Below are positions 25,487-34,689 of a stretch of DNA of 64,000 bases, piece after piece. The position numbers and the translations under genes were made by a program. Within the stretch, counting starts at the first letter, position 1; the number at the start of each line of letters is the position of its first letter. The notes beneath the pieces are model-generated. The model saw nothing but the letters and a program-made list of their open reading frames with translations. It was not told the origin of the DNA and ran no database searches. The stretch is from the NCBI GenBank assembly GCA_045599185.1, contig JAZRVO010000006.1:1-64000 (forward strand), in the 5' to 3' direction. The stretch comes from UBA1240 sp045599185. GTDB taxonomy: Bacteria > Spirochaetota > Spirochaetia > Treponematales > Treponemataceae.

Positions 25487-25782
25487 TTATTTCTTTGTAA
25501 GTTTTAATCCTGTGGCATCCTGACCATACAGTTTACCGCTAGTAATTGTTATTTCTGATCCAGACATTGTGTAGCTTACAGTGGTTGTGCTGTTATCCGG
25601 TGCTGTAAATGTTACTTTATCAGAAGTTGCTGTGTATTTGCCTTTTTCAATTTCAGTACCGTTGTTTTTTAAGCTGTATTCAGTTTCTGTAAATGAAAAG
25701 CACCGCCACCACCGCCGCAGCTTGCAATCAATAAAACCATACCAATTAATGCAACGAATAATGCTACTTTTCCCTTATTCAT
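25487..25782 (-). pseudogene. Poly-Gly small lipoprotein with a one-base frameshift
   Basis: AGGAAT precedes an ATG at 25782. The frame begins with a lipoprotein signal (VLLIASC, Cys22) and then five Gly, but stops after 37 codons. The continuation (FTETEYSLKNNGTEIEKG, then TVSYTMSGSEITITSGKLYG, ending at 25487) lies in the next frame. One extra T in the TTTT run at about 25696-25699 would restore a 98-residue protein. That protein would resemble the intact lipoproteins at 49748, 61578 and 62225, all Cys-(x)-Gly5. It is either a true mutation, a phase-variable gene, or a sequencing error; the intact terminator and ribosome binding site suggest recent loss or switching. Confidence 0.75.
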
Positions 25783-25979
25783 CAGATATTCCTTTTATAT
25801 TTCATAATATATTTTTAAGATAAAAACTTATGGTCTGGTTCCGTTTACAATAAAATCAGCCTGATTCTGTTGTATTCAGCCGTGTCGTTTTATCTTTAAT
25901 AAACTGTAATTTGAGCTACAAAAAAGTGTTTTTTCAATTTTAGAGAGCTTAAAATGATAAATCTCCATATTATTTCAAA

Positions 25980-26303
25980 ATGAGTTTTTGGGAAAACGTG
26001 GTATCAGAACTGAAATACAGAGGTTTGTCAAATAAATCACTTGCAGAAAAATGCGGATTTGATGCTTCCAGTATCGGAAGAGGCATAAAACTTGGCAGTT
26101 TTCCTTCTGTAGAAACGGCTGTAAAAATTGCAAGGGAGTTAAATGTTTCTGTTGAATATCTTACGGGTGAAACAGCAGAAATTTCAGATGTAAAATCGCC
26201 GCAAAATCTTGGCAGGAAATATTACAACACACTTAAACAGCTTGATTCGCTTCCGGAAAAACAGAGAAATTCCATAATTCACATGATTGAAGAAATGAGC
26301 TGA
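25980..26303 (+). CDS. XRE-family helix-turn-helix regulator
   Basis: A 107-residue probable repressor. Residues 8-65 are an XRE domain (ELKYRGLSNKSLAEKCGFDASSIGRG, then PSVETAVKIARELNVSVEYL). The C-terminal 40 residues form a helix (KYYNTLKQLDSLPEKQRNSI) common in short XRE proteins. TATTAT lies six bases before the ATG with no ribosome binding site, so the mRNA is probably leaderless. No partner gene is adjacent; it diverges from the broken lipoprotein gene, which could be a target. Confidence 0.82.
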   Translation: MSFWENVVSELKYRGLSNKSLAEKCGFDASSIGRGIKLGSFPSVETAVKIARELNVSVEYLTGETAEISDVKSPQNLGRKYYNTLKQLDSLPEKQRNSIIHMIEEMS

Positions 26304-26589
26304 ACTTTTACCGATGGCTACACAGGTGCTGCAAACGGAAGAAATGGAAACGCGTAAAAATTGCAGGCTTTTAAGGTTTGTTTTAGGCGTAAGCGCCTGT
26401 TTAAAAGAAAGAAGTTTTTAGAGTTTTTGCAAAATAGGCTTATTTAGCAGGTTTATTGATAGAGTGTACTTTCAATAAGCGCAAAAATATGGCATTTAGC
26501 CTAAAAAAACTGAAAAAATTATTGATAATTTTTTACTAAATTTGCAAAAAGTATTTGACATTTTGGAGTTTTTGCCATATATTCTAATT

Positions 26590-26710
26590 ATCAAGTAGGT
26601 GAGCCTAGTTTAGGTTCGCTTGTTTGAGACTCCTTGTTTTTTTATTACTTATTCCTTGATTTGAGAGGTGCAGAAGTTTTCACCCATTTCTTCTGTGCCT
26701 CTCTTTTTTT
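26590..26710 (+). ncRNA. Candidate small RNA with its own promoter and terminator
   Basis: The promoter is TTGACA (26555-26560), 17 bases, TATATT (26578-26583). The predicted 120-base transcript has a nine-pair hairpin GTGAGCCTA-GTT-TAGGTTCGC, a possible long-range pairing ATCAAG/CTTGAT, and a strong terminator. The terminator stem is GAGAGGTGCAGAAG / CTTCTGTGCCTCTC (26663-26703) followed by seven T. No convincing peptide is encoded. I do not recognise tmRNA, SRP RNA, 6S or RNase P. The rest of the gap (26304-26554 and 26711-26952) shows nothing clear. Confidence 0.65.
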
Positions 26711-26952
26711 GCCCTTAAGCCCTTTACGGCAAAAAACATCCACTTTTTCAGTTCTTTCACTTAAACATTCAGTTTTAGGCTTAAACCTTATTAAAAACGC
26801 CTTGCTTGTATTTTTGCAAACTAAAAAATATACTGTTTGCCATAAAGCTGTGGTTTTAAGAAAACGTTTAAAGCAGCTTTTAAGCACTTTCTGCCATTTT
26901 TTTCTGGTTAAATGTTAAGGCTTAAAAATGAGGACATATTTGAGGATATATT

Positions 26953-27558
26953 ATGGAAGAAAATAACAAAATCAAGCAGTTTTTTGAACTTTTTGCTTTG
27001 TTTTTTAAGATTGGACTGGTAACTTTTGGCGGCGGTCTTGCCATGCTGCCAATTTTGGAACGCGAACTTGTAGAAAAGCGGAACTGGGCAAGCAAGGAAC
27101 AGCTGATGGACTATTTTGCAATTGGTCAGGCAACGCCGGGAATTATTGCAGTAAACGTTGCAACTTTTATAGGCTATACGCGCATGGGCACGGCTGGCGG
27201 CATAATTGCAACTTTAGGTGTTATTGCACCTTCGCTGATAATTATTACGGTTATTGCAAAGTTTTTTACGGCTTTTACAAGCATTGAATTTGTAAAAAAA
27301 ATGCTTTGGGGCGTTAACATTGCAGTTGCAGCCCTGTTAACCAAGGTTTTGTGGAATTTCAGAAAGAATATTTTCAAGTCGGTTTTTTCGTTTGTGCTGT
27401 TTGTGCTTGCCTTTGTGCTGATTGTTATTGCAAAAGTTAATACTGCGTGGGTAATTTTAGGGGCAATTGCCCTTGGGCTGCTTTTTTACAGTTTTTCAGT
27501 TTGCAGAAAGGCAAAAGAAGAAAATACAGGCGAAAACCAAAACCGGGGTGAAAAATGA
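26953..27558 (+). CDS. Chromate transporter family protein, first half-size subunit
   Basis: A 201-residue membrane protein of the short-chain CHR family, with about six membrane segments. The opening FFKIGLVTFGGGLAMLPILERELV and the AIGQATPGIIAVNVATFIGY motif are diagnostic. Short CHR proteins work as pairs with a second gene, here at 27555 with ATGA overlap. The family exports chromate in some bacteria, but the natural substrate in anaerobes is uncertain. GAGGA lies before the ATG. The C-terminus is a charged cytoplasmic tail. Confidence 0.92.
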   Translation: MEENNKIKQFFELFALFFKIGLVTFGGGLAMLPILERELVEKRNWASKEQLMDYFAIGQATPGIIAVNVATFIGYTRMGTAGGIIATLGVIAPSLIIITVIAKFFTAFTSIEFVKKMLWGVNIAVAALLTKVLWNFRKNIFKSVFSFVLFVLAFVLIVIAKVNTAWVILGAIALGLLFYSFSVCRKAKEENTGENQNRGEK

Positions 27559-28118
27559 CATTATTTCAGCTGGCACTTACTTATTTTTATATTGGGCTTT
27601 TTACAATTGGCGGCGGGCAGGTTGCAATTACTTTAATGTACCAGCCCATGGTAGAAGGCGGCTTTATTACGGCAGAAGAATTTTACAACATGCTTGCCGT
27701 AAGCGAATCTACGCCGGGTCCGATTGGCATTAACATGGCAACTTACGTTGGCTACAAAATGTACGGCGTTTTGGGCGGCATCGTTACCACTTTTTCTACG
27801 GTGCTGCCGTCTTTAATAATCATTCTGCTTTTGGCAAGCGTGCTGAAAAAACAAAGTTCCAGTCCGCTGGTAAAAACAGTTTTCAGCTTTATACGCCCTG
27901 TTTCTGCCGGGCTTGTTGCTGTTGCTTTCTGGAATGTTTTCAGGATTTCTGCAATAACGCTTGACGCAGCCACTGCAAGCGGCAATTTTTTAGACGCCTT
28001 AAACCCGGCAAGAATAATATTTTACATTGCGGCGGTTACAGTTTTGATAAAATTCAAAAAAGTGCCGCCGCTTATGGTAATGCTTTTTGGTGCTATTTTT
28101 GGTTTGCTATTTCTGTAG
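27555..28118 (+). CDS. Chromate transporter family protein, second half-size subunit
   Basis: A 187-residue membrane protein, the partner of the gene at 26953. It repeats the family motifs: YIGLFTIGGGQVAITLMYQPMV and AVSESTPGPIGINMATYVGY. The two halves probably form one antiparallel transporter. Translation is coupled by a four-base overlap. Its last 26 bases overlap the end of the convergent MATE gene, an unusually tight tail-to-tail arrangement with no terminator between. Confidence 0.92.
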   Translation: MTLFQLALTYFYIGLFTIGGGQVAITLMYQPMVEGGFITAEEFYNMLAVSESTPGPIGINMATYVGYKMYGVLGGIVTTFSTVLPSLIIILLLASVLKKQSSSPLVKTVFSFIRPVSAGLVAVAFWNVFRISAITLDAATASGNFLDALNPARIIFYIAAVTVLIKFKKVPPLMVMLFGAIFGLLFL

Positions 28119-29493
28119 GCGTAAGCAGACGCTTTATTATTATCTGGTATGCGATAAAAAGCGGTATTGCCGCGCTGAACCACGCCGCAGGGCCTGCCAG
28201 ACATATTCCTGCAAAATCAAGAATTGCGGGCAGGGTAAAGGCGCAAAGGGTGCGCGTAATAAGTTCAAATACGCCGCCCATTAACGGCCAGAATGTTTTG
28301 CCGATTGACTGCAAAACGTTGCGGTAAATGAAAATAAGGAACAGCGCCGGGTAGAATACGCAGGTTAGCTGCAAGTATTCCCGGCTTAGCATCATGATTT
28401 CACCGTAAGAAGCGCTGTTCTTTTCCATAAAAAGGCCGGTAAGGTAATCCGGAAAAAGAAAACCGATTGCCATTGAAAGAAGTGAAAAACCAACGGTTAA
28501 AAGGGCACCTGCGCGGGTGCCTTTTTTAATGCGGTCAATGCGGCCTGCGCCATAGTTCTGTCCGGCGTAGTTTGCCATTACCACGCCAAAACTTCCGGCT
28601 GCAACGGCTATCAGCTGTTCTGACTTGTTGGCCGCGGCATAGGCTGCCATTGGGTTTGGACCAAAAAGGTTAAGCGCGCCCTGCAGCACAATAGTTCCAA
28701 TTGCAGTAATTGAAAACTGAAAAGCCATAGGCGCACCAATTTTCAGGTGCTGGCTTGCAAAATCAATGTTCCAGGCAAAGTGCTGTTTTTTAACGTGCAG
28801 TTCCGGGTATTTTTTCCACATAACCACCAGCGAAAGAACGCCTGCCAGTGCCTGTGCAAAAACCGTTGCCGCCGCAGCGCCTGCAATTCCCCAGTTTGCA
28901 AATTTAATAAGAACAATGTCCAGCACAATGTTAAGTACCGAAGAAAAAATTAAAAAATACAAAGGCGTGCGGCTGTCTCCAACGGCACGCAGGGTGCAGG
29001 CCGCCCAGTTGTATAAAATTGTTGCGCCAATGCCAGCGTAAATAATGTTTATGTAAGTAAGCGAACTTTGTAAAACGCTTTCCGGGGTGTTTACCAGTAC
29101 CAGAAGCGGTTTGGAAGTGCTTATTGCAATTGCAGTAAAAACAACTGCCGCAATAAGGTTAAGGATAATGTTCATGGCAACGCTGTTTTTCAACCGCGTT
29201 TCATCTTTGGAACCGTAAGCCTGGGCTGTTAAAACGGCAAAACCGGAAGTTAAGCCGAAAACGAAGCCTAAAACCAAAAAGGTAAACGGTCCGGTATTGC
29301 CAACTGCGGCCAGCGCGTCTGTGCCCAAAATGCGCCCAACAATAATGCTGTCTGCCATGCTGTAAAAGTTTTGAACAATGTTGCCAAGCAGAACGGGTAT
29401 GGCAAAAGAAAAAATAAGTTTAACCGGGTTACCTTCGGTCATGTCGCGGCTGGTGCTGTGCTTTATAAACCGCTGCTTAAAACGAAATATCAT
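28093..29493 (-). CDS. MATE-family multidrug/Na+ efflux protein
   Basis: A 466-residue protein with twelve membrane segments in two related halves. It has GNPVKLIFSFAIPVLLGNIVQNFYSMADSIIVGR near the start and the mid-protein QFSITAIGTIVLQGALNLFGP repeat, typical of the NorM/DinF group. It probably exports organic cations using a Na+ or H+ gradient. There is no ribosome binding site: TTGACA (29523-29528), 17 bases, TAAAAA (29500-29505) and six bases lead straight into the ATG, so the transcript is predicted to be leaderless. Confidence 0.92.
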   Translation of the reverse strand: MIFRFKQRFIKHSTSRDMTEGNPVKLIFSFAIPVLLGNIVQNFYSMADSIIVGRILGTDALAAVGNTGPFTFLVLGFVFGLTSGFAVLTAQAYGSKDETRLKNSVAMNIILNLIAAVVFTAIAISTSKPLLVLVNTPESVLQSSLTYINIIYAGIGATILYNWAACTLRAVGDSRTPLYFLIFSSVLNIVLDIVLIKFANWGIAGAAAATVFAQALAGVLSLVVMWKKYPELHVKKQHFAWNIDFASQHLKIGAPMAFQFSITAIGTIVLQGALNLFGPNPMAAYAAANKSEQLIAVAAGSFGVVMANYAGQNYGAGRIDRIKKGTRAGALLTVGFSLLSMAIGFLFPDYLTGLFMEKNSASYGEIMMLSREYLQLTCVFYPALFLIFIYRNVLQSIGKTFWPLMGGVFELITRTLCAFTLPAILDFAGICLAGPAAWFSAAIPLFIAYQIIIKRLLTPTEIANQK

Positions 29494-29795
29494 ACCTTGT
29501 TTTTAGCTTGAAAAATTTCCGCTGTCAATAAGATTGGAGTTTTTGGACATATAAATTTACATTATTTTTCAATTGAAATGCCGCTGAAATACTGCTGAAA
29601 GGTTGCAGTTTTTATTCTAAAGGGCAAATGCTGAATTTATATGGAATGACATAAAAATAGTCTTCCAAAAGACAGTCTGTGCGATTTGCATTTTTGTAAC
29701 TGCCCAAAAAAACTGAATAGTAGAAAGAACGTAAAAGGCTTGCTTCTTTGCATTATGCGTTTGCTTTTTTATGTTTCTGCCAATATGTTTAGGCT

Positions 29796-30143
29796 ATGGA
29801 AAGCCCGAAAAGCGTTTACAGATTTTTTCTCTTTCTGCTGCTGGCAATACCGTTAAGCGGCTTTGCCTGTTTATGCTGCAATATTTTTACTTTTTCAAAA
29901 AACGCAGGTTTTGCAGTTTTTTCAGTTCATTCTGCATTTGCGGCTGTTTCTCCGGCAGCAAAACCTGTAAATTCAATAAAGGCGTTAAAAAGTGTAGCCG
30001 CCTGCCAGTGCTGCATAATTGTTAATGCAAAAACCGCCGTTCACATTTTTCTGCGCGTGCTTAACTGCCGGGCAAAAAATGCCTTTACTCTTTCAAAAAA
30101 TAAATACTTCCGCACTTTGCTTTTATTACAGACTCTTCCATAA
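29796..30143 (+). CDS. Small exported or membrane Cys-rich protein, unknown
   Basis: A 115-residue frame. The N-terminus has a hydrophobic segment (FFLFLLLAIPLSGFACLCC), either a signal peptide or a membrane anchor. Two CC pairs (CLCC, CQCC) and a basic C-terminal third follow. TTGCTT, 17 bases and TATGTT end six bases before the ATG, the same leaderless layout as other genes here, and that is the main reason to believe it. I recognise no family. The gap before it (29529-29760) has only a CTGC/GCAG hairpin with T5 at about 29593. Confidence 0.42.
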   Translation: MESPKSVYRFFLFLLLAIPLSGFACLCCNIFTFSKNAGFAVFSVHSAFAAVSPAAKPVNSIKALKSVAACQCCIIVNAKTAVHIFLRVLNCRAKNAFTLSKNKYFRTLLLLQTLP

Positions 30144-30195
30144 ACATTTTTCTTTCCGCCTTTAATTTTTAAGGTTCGTTGTAAACATTAAAAAC

Positions 30196-30238
30196 GCTAA
30201 GCCAGGGCTTACAGTACCGGCGTACCTTGGCTTGTTGC
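30196..30238 (+). promoter_or_regulatory. Imperfect hairpin in the leader of the CaCA gene
   Basis: AAGCCAGGG can pair with CCTTGGCTT across a 17-base loop, about 25 bases before the start codon region. There is no T run; possibly regulatory. Confidence 0.3.
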
Positions 30239-30260
30239 ATTCTGGTTTTATGGAGAATTT

Positions 30261-31247
30261 ATGAATTATTTTGTTACGAACATTTTACCCTTCGCTTTGC
30301 TGGTTTTCGGTTTTCTTCTGCTTATAAAAGGTGCTTCTGTTTTTGTAGACTACAGTTCCAAATTTGCAAAAAAAATTGGTGTTTCCCAGCTGTTTATTGC
30401 CCTTACGATTGTGGCAATGGGCACAAGCATTCCGGAAGCAGCGGTTTCTCTGCTGGCCGCAATGCGCGGAAACGCAGAACTTTCTGTTGGCAATATTGTT
30501 GGAACAAACATACTGAACATTCTGCTGATTTTGGGAATTACTTCCGTTATAGTTCCAGTTGCCGTAAAAAAATCTACGGTATTTTTTGAAATTCCAATTA
30601 TGATTGCAGTTTCCGTTATTTTTCCGTTCCTTGGGCTGGGTTTTTCTTTGTTTTCAATTCATCCTGTTCAAAACGGCATGTTTTCGCGAACGGACGGATG
30701 CATTTTTATGGTGCTTTTTGCCATTTACCTTTTTTATCTTAAATGGCTTGCAGGCCGAAGCAGGGAAGAAAATGCACTTATGGTTGTGGAAAAAAATGTT
30801 TCTGCCGTCAGCCTGGTATTTTTCCTCGTTCTGGGATTAGGCTTTATTATTGCCGGCAGCAGCCTGGTTGTAAATGGTGCTTCTAAAATTGCATTGAATT
30901 TAGGTGTGTCGGAAAGGATTGTAGGGCTTACGATTGTTGCTTTCGGAACTTCGCTGCCGGAAATGGCAACTTCCGTTACGGCTGCCCTTAAAGGCCATGA
31001 CGACATGGCAGCAGGAAACATTGTTGGAAGCAATATTTTTAACATGCTGTTTATTGGCGGCATAACTGCACTTGTTGCACCTGCCGCATACAGCAGCAGT
31101 TTTCAGATAGACAGCCTTGTATGCATTGCATCTTCACTTGTTCTTATGCTGTGCCTGCTTAACCGCAAACGGGTTTTGTACCGCTATGCAGGCGGCCTGC
31201 TGCTGGTTTTGTACTGCGCGTATATGTGGTTTTTGCTTAAAGTCTAA
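30261..31247 (+). CDS. Calcium/sodium antiporter (CaCA family, YrbG-like)
   Basis: A 328-residue protein with about ten membrane segments built from two inverted repeats. Both ion-binding alpha repeats are plain: MGTSIPEAAVSLLAA with GNIVGTNILNILLILG, and FGTSLPEMATSVTAA with GNIVGSNIFNMLF. The conserved Glu in each repeat is present. It should exchange Ca2+ for Na+ (or K+/H+) across the inner membrane. GGAGAATTT gives a good ribosome binding site. A bidirectional terminator follows. Confidence 0.93.
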   Translation: MNYFVTNILPFALLVFGFLLLIKGASVFVDYSSKFAKKIGVSQLFIALTIVAMGTSIPEAAVSLLAAMRGNAELSVGNIVGTNILNILLILGITSVIVPVAVKKSTVFFEIPIMIAVSVIFPFLGLGFSLFSIHPVQNGMFSRTDGCIFMVLFAIYLFYLKWLAGRSREENALMVVEKNVSAVSLVFFLVLGLGFIIAGSSLVVNGASKIALNLGVSERIVGLTIVAFGTSLPEMATSVTAALKGHDDMAAGNIVGSNIFNMLFIGGITALVAPAAYSSSFQIDSLVCIASSLVLMLCLLNRKRVLYRYAGGLLLVLYCAYMWFLLKV

Positions 31248-31262
31248 AAAACTGAATCAATA

Positions 31263-31293
31263 AAAAAGCCGCTGAATGGTTCAGCGGCTTTTT
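31263..31293. terminator. Bidirectional terminator between the antiporter and alcohol dehydrogenase genes
   Basis: AAAAAGCCGCTGAA and TTCAGCGGCTTTTT around TGG; serves both convergent genes. Confidence 0.9.
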
Positions 31294-31313
31294 GCTGTTA
31301 AGCTTTAAGCAAA

Positions 31314-32537
31314 TTAGAAGTTAACGTCTGTGTCGTAGTAACAGCACTTAAGCAGTTCTTCCATTTCTTTCTGGCTTGGCTGGCGCGGGTTAGAACCTGT
31401 ACATGCATCGCCGATGGCATTTTTAGCAATGTCAGGCAGGCGTTCCAGGAATACTTTTTCCGGAACAAAGCCCTGTTCGCATGGATAGCTGTCTGCACCG
31501 TAATTTTTGATACAGTGAGGAATCTTCAGGTCATCATTCATTTTGCGAAGATATGCAATCAAGACCTTTACCTTGTCGTCGTCGCTTGCATTTTTGTCTG
31601 CAATGCCCATGTAATCAACAATTACGCCGTAGCGTTTTTTAGCAGTCGGGTCTTTTGCGTTGAATGCAACAACTTTTGGCAGGTACATGGCGTTTGCAGC
31701 ACCGTGAATGATGTGTGCGCCCAAATCTTCAAATGCAGCACCGGTTTTGTGCGCCATTGAGTGAACGATACCAAGCAATGCATTGCTGAATGCCATACCG
31801 GCCAGACACTGTGCATTGTGCATTCTGTCGCGTGCGTCCATGTCGCCGTTGTAAGATTTAACCAAATCATTCTGAATCATTTCAATTGCATGAATTGCCA
31901 GAGGATCGGTGTAGTCGCAGTTTGCGGTAGAAACGTAGGCTTCTACTGCGTGGGTAATGGCGTCCATACCGGTGTGTGCAACCAGTTTCTGCGGCATTGT
32001 GTGTGCAAGTTCCGGGTCAACAATTGCAACGTCTGGTGTAATTTCAAAGTCTGCAATCGGGTATTTAATGCGGTCTTTGTAGTTTGTAATAATTGAAAAT
32101 GCCGTAACTTCTGTTGCTGTACCAGAAGTTGAAGAAATTGCACAGAATTTTGCCTTTGTGCGAAGTTTTGGCAGGCCGAAAACCTTGCACATGTCTTCAA
32201 ATGTTGTATTCGGGTATTCGTATTTAATCCACATTGCTTTTGCGGCATCAATTGGTGAACCGCCGCCAATGGCAACAATCCAGTCCGGCTGGAACTTGCT
32301 CATCGCTTCGGCACCTTTCATAACGGTTTCTACAGAAGGGTCAGGTTCAATGCCTTCGAAAATTTCAACTTCCATGCCGGCTTCTTCAAGGTAACTTTTA
32401 GCCTTGTCCAAAAAGCCGAACTTCTTCATAGAGCCGCCGCCAACGCAAATCATGGCTCTCTTTCCTTCAAAAGTTTTAAGTGCTTCCAAAGCGCCTTTTC
32501 CGTGATAAATATCGCGGGGTAATGTAAAACGTGCCAT
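31314..32537 (-). CDS. Iron-containing (type III) alcohol dehydrogenase
   Basis: A 407-residue NAD(P)-dependent dehydrogenase, probably reducing an aldehyde in fermentation. The dinucleotide site is CVGGGSMKKFG and IVAIGGGSPIDAAKAMW. The metal region is GIVHSMAHKTGAAF followed by GAHIIHGAANAMYLP, giving the conserved His ligands. It resembles clostridial butanol/ethanol dehydrogenases and FucO-like enzymes; the substrate is not readable. AGGAG lies eight bases before ATG 32537, so the longer frame to 32633 is rejected. Confidence 0.93.
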   Translation of the reverse strand: MARFTLPRDIYHGKGALEALKTFEGKRAMICVGGGSMKKFGFLDKAKSYLEEAGMEVEIFEGIEPDPSVETVMKGAEAMSKFQPDWIVAIGGGSPIDAAKAMWIKYEYPNTTFEDMCKVFGLPKLRTKAKFCAISSTSGTATEVTAFSIITNYKDRIKYPIADFEITPDVAIVDPELAHTMPQKLVAHTGMDAITHAVEAYVSTANCDYTDPLAIHAIEMIQNDLVKSYNGDMDARDRMHNAQCLAGMAFSNALLGIVHSMAHKTGAAFEDLGAHIIHGAANAMYLPKVVAFNAKDPTAKKRYGVIVDYMGIADKNASDDDKVKVLIAYLRKMNDDLKIPHCIKNYGADSYPCEQGFVPEKVFLERLPDIAKNAIGDACTGSNPRQPSQKEMEELLKCCYYDTDVNF

Positions 32538-32931
32538 ATAAAAATCTCCTGTACTGAATTTTTGCCGTTTTGTATATTTTGAAATCTGCAAAGCGGATAT
32601 ATTTATAGTAACACGACATTTTAAAAACGGCAAAGAAAATAGATAAAAAAATCTCTATTTTCTTCCGCCTGTGCTAATTGTTCTTTCTGTAATTGCCACT
32701 GTTTTAGGCACAAGGCACAGTTTTGCAGCTCCAGCTTGTGCTAATTGCTTCTTCTGTTTTCTGTATGCTGAATATATGACTTTAATAGCTGGTTCTGTGT
32801 CTTTAATGCTTTGTATAAAGCTATGTCTGGTGTATTTCGTTTAAATAGTAGCTAATATTCAGTTAAAATGGAACTGTAGCCCCTTTTTTATAAACTGTTC
32901 TACAAAAATGAAATATGCTATAATGCGAAAC
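32538..32931. other. Gene-free stretch with a short direct repeat
   Basis: The phrase TGTGCTAATTG occurs twice (about 32672 and 32743). A TATAAT box at 32919-32924 belongs to the next gene. No small gene or hairpin terminator was seen. Confidence 0.4.
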
Positions 32932-34506
32932 ATGAACGGAAAGAGACTTTTACCGATAGGCATACAGGATTTTGAAAAAATGATAACCGGCGGCTACGTT
33001 TACGTAGACAAAACAGCAATGATTTATGATCTTGCAACGACAGGCTGCCCATATTTTCTAAGCCGTCCGCGCCGCTTTGGTAAAAGCCTTTTACTTTCTA
33101 CAATGGAAGCCTATTTTCTCGGAAAGAAAGAACTGTTCGCAGGGCTTGCACTGGAACAGCTGGAGCAGGACTGGATAGAGTACCCTGTGCTGAAGATTAG
33201 TTTTGGCAGTAACAGTTATGAAACAACAGAAAAACTTAACGCAACAATAGAAGATACTTTAAGGTTCTATGAAAATAAATTTCAGTTTAATAAGCAATCT
33301 GAAGATTTCTCTATTCGTCTTAAAAACCTGCTGATACATATAAAAAATATTACAGGTAAGCAGTCTGTTGTCCTTATAGATGAATATGACAAGCCGATAC
33401 TTGATGCACTTTATACAGACTTTGAAGAGCAAAACAGGCAAATTCTGCGAGCATTCTACAGCCCTCTTAAAGACTGCGACCAGTACATCAAGTTCCTGTT
33501 TATTACAGGTATTACAAAGGTTTCCCATGTAAACATTTTCAGCGGACTGAACCAGCTGGACGATATTTCTCTTGAAAGAAAATATTCTTCTATCTGTGGA
33601 ATATCAGAAAGTGAACTGGAACAGTATTTTAAGCCGGAAATAGAAAGACTTGCACAGGAACAGGAACTTTCCTATGAAGAAACAAAGGCTCAGTTATCCT
33701 TTATGTATGACGGCTATCATTTCAGCCATGATGTAGAAGGCGTTTATAATCCGTTCTGTCTGCTGAAATGCCTTAAGGTAATGGATTTCGGATCTTACTG
33801 GTTTGAAACTTCGACGCCAACCTTCCTTGTAAAGGCCATGCAGAATCAGCCGATGGTGCTTCCTTCTCTTATTAATGGAAGAAAAGTTACCGAAGACCAG
33901 TTCAGCAATTACGACCCGGACAGCAAGAACATGCTGCCTGTCGTCTATCAGAGCGGTTACCTTACAATCAAGGGTTTCAGCAAGGCCAGAAGAATATATA
34001 CGCTGGATTTTCCGAACAGGGAAATTGAGTTCGGCTTTTTGAATGTTCTGCTGAAAAAGTTTGCAAAAGTACCTGATGATGACATGGGGCTTGCAATTGA
34101 CAACATGTGCAATGCAATTCAGGCACACAACATAGACCGGATGCTTGGAATAATAAAAGCCGCAATAGCAGATTTGCCGACCATCGTAAAAAAAGACATG
34201 TGCGAAAACTACTACGAATCCGTAACCCACTTAATGTTCCGCATGACAGGCTTTAACGTGGTAAGCGAACTTCAGTCCGTATGCGGACGCAGTGACGTAA
34301 TACTTACTACGGCTGACAGTGTATTTATAATAGAACTGAAAATGGACAAGGGGCAGCCGTTTGAAGAAGTAGCACAGCAGGGCTTAAGGCAGATAGATGA
34401 AAACGGCTACAGCGAACGCTTTGCAGTAAGCGGCAAGGCAATGATAAAAGTGTGTGCCGTGTTCTCCAGCGAAGGCAAGGGCATGACCGGCTGGAAAACC
34501 CTGTAA
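32932..34506 (+). CDS. AAA-ATPase-like protein with C-terminal PD-(D/E)XK nuclease domain
   Basis: A 524-residue protein of the AAA-ATPase_like/PDDEXK_9 family common in anaerobic gut bacteria. The N-terminus MNGKRLLPIGIQDFEKMI with GYVYVDKT is diagnostic. Walker A lies in RPRRFGKSLLLSTM and Walker B in VVLIDEYDKPI. The last 100 residues hold a nuclease core: GRSDVILTTADSVFIIELK gives the D-(x)n-E-x-K triad. Cellular role is unsettled (mobile-element or defence links are suspected for the family). TATAAT seven bases before ATG 32932 points to a leaderless mRNA. The frame extends to 32908 but the extension contains the -10 box. It stands alone with no terminator visible after it. Confidence 0.9.
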   Translation: MNGKRLLPIGIQDFEKMITGGYVYVDKTAMIYDLATTGCPYFLSRPRRFGKSLLLSTMEAYFLGKKELFAGLALEQLEQDWIEYPVLKISFGSNSYETTEKLNATIEDTLRFYENKFQFNKQSEDFSIRLKNLLIHIKNITGKQSVVLIDEYDKPILDALYTDFEEQNRQILRAFYSPLKDCDQYIKFLFITGITKVSHVNIFSGLNQLDDISLERKYSSICGISESELEQYFKPEIERLAQEQELSYEETKAQLSFMYDGYHFSHDVEGVYNPFCLLKCLKVMDFGSYWFETSTPTFLVKAMQNQPMVLPSLINGRKVTEDQFSNYDPDSKNMLPVVYQSGYLTIKGFSKARRIYTLDFPNREIEFGFLNVLLKKFAKVPDDDMGLAIDNMCNAIQAHNIDRMLGIIKAAIADLPTIVKKDMCENYYESVTHLMFRMTGFNVVSELQSVCGRSDVILTTADSVFIIELKMDKGQPFEEVAQQGLRQIDENGYSERFAVSGKAMIKVCAVFSSEGKGMTGWKTL

Positions 34507-34689
34507 AACGTAAAGCAATCCTGTAAAAGCAACCCAGCATTTTCCAAATATTCTCTTTTTTCCAAAACCCGGCATTCAGGCATTAAATTTCCTGTAATTT
34601 AACATTGTTTCCGGCTGTTTATCATTCAAAAGGTGCTTATAGCTTTCAATTTTTTAGCAATTAACATAAAATTAACGCGCGAGGTAAAC

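Noticed and set aside
25093..25960. Possible CRISPR array
   Set aside because: The repeats are degenerate, unequal in spacing, too few and have no cas genes nearby.
26590..26710. 6S RNA, tmRNA or SRP RNA
   Set aside because: No tag-peptide frame, no tRNA-like ends, no SRP tip loop and no 6S-type long open bubble.
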